A stretch of DNA of 6,800 bases from an uncultured Pseudomonas sp. (GTDB lineage Bacteria; Pseudomonadota; Gammaproteobacteria; Pseudomonadales; Pseudomonadaceae): NCBI GenBank assembly GCA_943914515.1, contig CALUCI010000273.1:1-6800 (forward strand), given 5' to 3'. Every line of letters begins with the position of its first letter. The first letter of the stretch is position 1. The translations under genes and the position numbers were made by a program. Below, in pieces: positions 4,413 through 6,800 of this stretch. Under the pieces are notes generated by a model that did no database searches, was not told where the DNA came from, and saw only the letters and a list, made by a program, of their open reading frames with translations.

Positions 4413-6800
4413 TCAATAATCCGCCGGAGCCTCCAGCAACAGCGCGCGAAACGCGTTGAGCGGCAGTGGCCGGCTGTGCAGGTAACCCTGATACAGGTGG
4501 CAGCCCTGGCGCAGGAGGAAGTCCAGTTGCTCCGACAACTCCACCCCTTCGGCGATCACCGCCAGGTCCAGGCTGCGGGCCATGGCGACGATGGCGCGGA
4601 CGATTTCCGCATCATTGGCGTCCACCGGTGCGTCGCGGACGAACGACTGGTCGATTTTCAGCGCATCCACCGGCAGGCGCTTGAGATAGGTCAGCGACGA
4701 GTAGCCAGTACCGAAATCGTCCATGGCGAAACTGACCCCCAGTGACTTCAACTCGCGCATCTTGCTGATGGTGTCGTCCAGGTTCTGGATGACGATGCCT
4801 TCGGTGATCTCCAGTTTGAGCATGTGATAAGGCAGACGGTAGTCATCGAGGCTGCGGCGCACCCGCTCGACGAAGTCGTTCTGGCGAAACTGCCGGGGGC
4901 TGATATTCACGCACAGGCTGAAATCCTCGGCGTCGATCAGGCGGTCCTGAAGCATCCGCGAGCAGGCATCACAGGCTTCGTCGAGAATCCAGTTGCCAAC
5001 TTCGAGGATCAGGCCGCTTTCTTCCAGCACCTGGATGAACTGGCTCGGCGGCTGCTGGCCGAGCAGCGGATGGTGCCAGCGCAGCAGCACTTCGGCTCCG
5101 ACGATGCGGTTGTCGCGGGCGTCCACCTGCGGCTGAAAGTGCAGCGCCAGCTCTCCGCGGGTCAGGGCCATGCGCAGGTCGCTTTCCATGCGCAGGCGTT
5201 CGCTGGCGGCCTTCTGCATGGTGGTGTGGAAAAGCTGCGTGGTGTTGCGCCCGGAATCCTTGGCCCGGTACAGGGCGATGTCGGCGCGCTTGAGCAGGTC
5301 GGCCGGGGTCGAGCCGTGATCGGGAATCAGCGCCACGCCGATACTCGGGGTGACCTGCAGGCGCTGGCCGTCCAGCGACATGGGCTCGGCCAGCAGTTCG
5401 CGCAAGGTGTCGGCCAGTTCGCGGACCTTGTCCGTGACCTCTTCGCGACTGCCTTCAAGGCCACTGAGCAGCACCACGAACTCGTCGCCGCCGAGCCGTG
5501 CCACGGTGTCTTCCATGCGCACGCTGGCTTCCAGGCGGGCGGTGATGATCTTCAGCACCGTGTCACCGACCGGGTGACCCAGCGAGTCATTGATGTGCTT
5601 GAAGTGGTCCAGGTCGAGAAACAGCAAGGCGCCGCGCAGGTTGTGACGCTTGAGCAGGGCGATCTGCTGGCTCAGCCGGTCCATCAGCAAGGCGCGGTTG
5701 GGCAGGTTGGTCAGCGGGTCGTGGTAGGCGAGGTGACGGATCTGTGCCTGGGCATTCTTCAACTGGCTGACATCCCGGGCGGTGAGCAGCAGGCAGTCGG
5801 TTTCGTTGAGGGTGATCGGCTCGACCGAGACTTCCAGGGTCAGCAGTTCGCCGCGCTTGCCACGGCCGATCATCTCGCGGTGATACACCCGGCCGTGCTC
5901 CTGGACTTCGGCCACCAGCATCGCGTGCTGTTTGTCGTCGGCCCAGACGCCGACTTCATGGGCGGTACGCCCGAGCACCTCGGCAGAGCTGTAGCCGGTC
6001 AGGCGGCAGAAGCCGTCGTTGACCTCGACATAGCGGCCGCTGTCGCGCTCGCTGATGGTGATGGAGTCGGGGCTTGAGTGGAACGCCTTGGCAAACTTCT
6101 CCTCGCTGGCCTTGAGCGCCGCCTCGGCGCGTTGCTGCTGAGTGATGTCGCGCAGGGTAGTGACGCTGCAGGTCTGGTGGTCGACCTTGATCAGGCGGCT
6201 GGAAATCACGCAGGTCAGACCCTGGCCATCGCGGTGATTGACCGCCACCGCGACATTGTTCAGGGCCTGGTCGCGGATCACCTGCTCGATCCTTCTGGCA
6301 CGCTCTGCCGATTCGGCCCACAGGCCGATTTCCTCGGCGCTGCGGCCCAGCACCTCCTCGGCGGTCCAGCCAAAGGTCTGGGTAAAGGCCGGATTGATTT
6401 CGATGAATTGGCCGTCGTCCTGGCGGGTGACGCAAATCGGGTCGGGGCTGACCTGGAACAGGCCGGCGAACTTTTCCTCGGAACTGATCAGGCGCTGCTC
6501 ACGCTCCACCTGGTCGGTGATGTCCAGCAGGGTGCCGGCCATCCGCAAGGGGTTGCCGTGCTCGTCGCGGTACAGCCGGGCGCGGCTTTCGAGGTAGCGC
6601 GAGCTGCCGTTCTCCAGTTGGATCCGGTAGGTGATCTGGTAATTGCCGGCCGGTCCCTCGCGCAGGCTGCGGTACGCCTGGCGCATGCTGCTGCGTTCGG
6701 ATTCGGGTACGCCTTCGAAAAACGCGTCGAAGGATTCGTGAAACGGCTCCGGGTCCAGACCGTGCAATTGCGCGGCGCGGGCCGAGCCGTAGAGCATGCC
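4413..6800 (-). CDS. Multi-PAS GGDEF-EAL cyclic-di-GMP enzyme, 5' end outside the window
   Basis: The visible part codes for about 795 residues, numbered here from the Met at 6797-6795. Gly is encoded just before it, in frame, and the sequence begins inside a PAS domain, so that Met is not the true start. Domains in order are PAS1 (to about 95, ending with a PAC-type DEHGNPLRMAGTLLDIT), PAS2 (about 107-220), PAS3 (about 232-345), GGDEF (about 350-520) and EAL (about 540-790). The cyclase has DLDHFK with Asp395, GGDEF at 436-440 and an inhibitory RxxD (RMED, 427-430) five residues upstream. The EAL domain has EVL at 569-571 instead of EAL, and keeps Asn631, Glu663, Asp693-Asp694 (DDFGTGYSS), Lys714, Glu750 and Gln770. 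Both activities thus look possible: making c-di-GMP from GTP and cleaving it to pGpG. PAS ligands are unknown. No membrane segment is visible. It converges on ibpA. Confidence 0.95.
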   Translation of the reverse strand, partial: GMLYGSARAAQLHGLDPEPFHESFDAFFEGVPESERSSMRQAYRSLREGPAGNYQITYRIQLENGSSRYLESRARLYRDEHGNPLRMAGTLLDITDQVEREQRLISSEEKFAGLFQVSPDPICVTRQDDGQFIEINPAFTQTFGWTAEEVLGRSAEEIGLWAESAERARRIEQVIRDQALNNVAVAVNHRDGQGLTCVISSRLIKVDHQTCSVTTLRDITQQQRAEAALKASEEKFAKAFHSSPDSITISERDSGRYVEVNDGFCRLTGYSSAEVLGRTAHEVGVWADDKQHAMLVAEVQEHGRVYHREMIGRGKRGELLTLEVSVEPITLNETDCLLLTARDVSQLKNAQAQIRHLAYHDPLTNLPNRALLMDRLSQQIALLKRHNLRGALLFLDLDHFKHINDSLGHPVGDTVLKIITARLEASVRMEDTVARLGGDEFVVLLSGLEGSREEVTDKVRELADTLRELLAEPMSLDGQRLQVTPSIGVALIPDHGSTPADLLKRADIALYRAKDSGRNTTQLFHTTMQKAASERLRMESDLRMALTRGELALHFQPQVDARDNRIVGAEVLLRWHHPLLGQQPPSQFIQVLEESGLILEVGNWILDEACDACSRMLQDRLIDAEDFSLCVNISPRQFRQNDFVERVRRSLDDYRLPYHMLKLEITEGIVIQNLDDTISKMRELKSLGVSFAMDDFGTGYSSLTYLKRLPVDALKIDQSFVRDAPVDANDAEIVRAIVAMARSLDLAVIAEGVELSEQLDFLLRQGCHLYQGYLHSRPLPLNAFRALLLEAPADY

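Noticed and set aside
4824..6077. A 417-codon open frame on the plus strand, antisense to the GGDEF-EAL gene
   Set aside because: Its translation is low-complexity and rich in Ala, Gln, Val and His with no domain. The minus-strand frame carries full GGDEF and EAL motifs, so this is a shadow caused by GC-biased third positions.
1..6800. Search for CRISPR arrays, retron-like or defence genes, toxin-antitoxin pairs and insertion sequences
   Set aside because: No regularly spaced repeats, transposase, reverse transcriptase or toxin-antitoxin-like small gene pair can be seen; almost all sequence is explained by ordinary chromosomal genes.

Overview
The window looks like chromosomal DNA from a gamma-proteobacterium, most likely a Pseudomonas of the non-aeruginosa (fluorescens/putida-like) kind. 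The evidence is the GC-rich coding sequence with heavy third-position G/C, a tRNA-Ala(GGC)/tRNA-Glu(TTC) pair, a DusC-type dihydrouridine synthase, an IbpA protein close to the enterobacterial one, and a multi-PAS GGDEF-EAL protein. The genus is inferred from protein character, not from a search.

Layout: (1) 1-232 holds the 3' part of tRNA-Ala(GGC), a complete tRNA-Glu(TTC) and a strong intrinsic terminator. (2) 284-2666, plus strand, is a compact four-gene cluster: a TetR-family repressor, an alpha/beta hydrolase, a hot-dog (4HBT) acyl-CoA thioesterase and a GNAT acetyltransferase. The first two genes are 23 bases apart, the thioesterase follows after 43 bases, and thioesterase and GNAT overlap as ATGA. 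An AT-rich operator with three half-sites lies over the repressor's own promoter. (3) 2734-3730, plus strand, is dusC with its own promoter. (4) 3749-4333, plus strand, is ibpA, a small heat-shock protein. It has a near-consensus sigma-32 promoter, a 5' UTR that folds as a ROSE-type RNA thermometer, and a strong terminator. (5) 4413-6800, minus strand, is a long cyclic-di-GMP enzyme (at least three PAS domains, then GGDEF and EAL) that converges on ibpA and runs off the right edge.

How the genes work together: the TetR cluster looks like one self-regulated unit handling an acyl or ester compound (hydrolase, thioesterase, acetyltransferase). Its substrate and inducer cannot be read from sequence. 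dusC is tRNA modification. ibpA is controlled at two levels by temperature: sigma-32 for transcription and an RNA thermometer for translation. The GGDEF-EAL protein has intact synthase, inhibitory-site and phosphodiesterase residues, so it is probably a bifunctional or switchable c-di-GMP enzyme driven by PAS input.

There is no mobile element, CRISPR array, phage gene or defence system here, and no gene-free stretch longer than 300 bases. The most notable signals are regulatory: the sigma-32 promoter plus thermometer of ibpA, and the 14-bp-phased operator of the TetR gene. I did not find a previously undescribed system.
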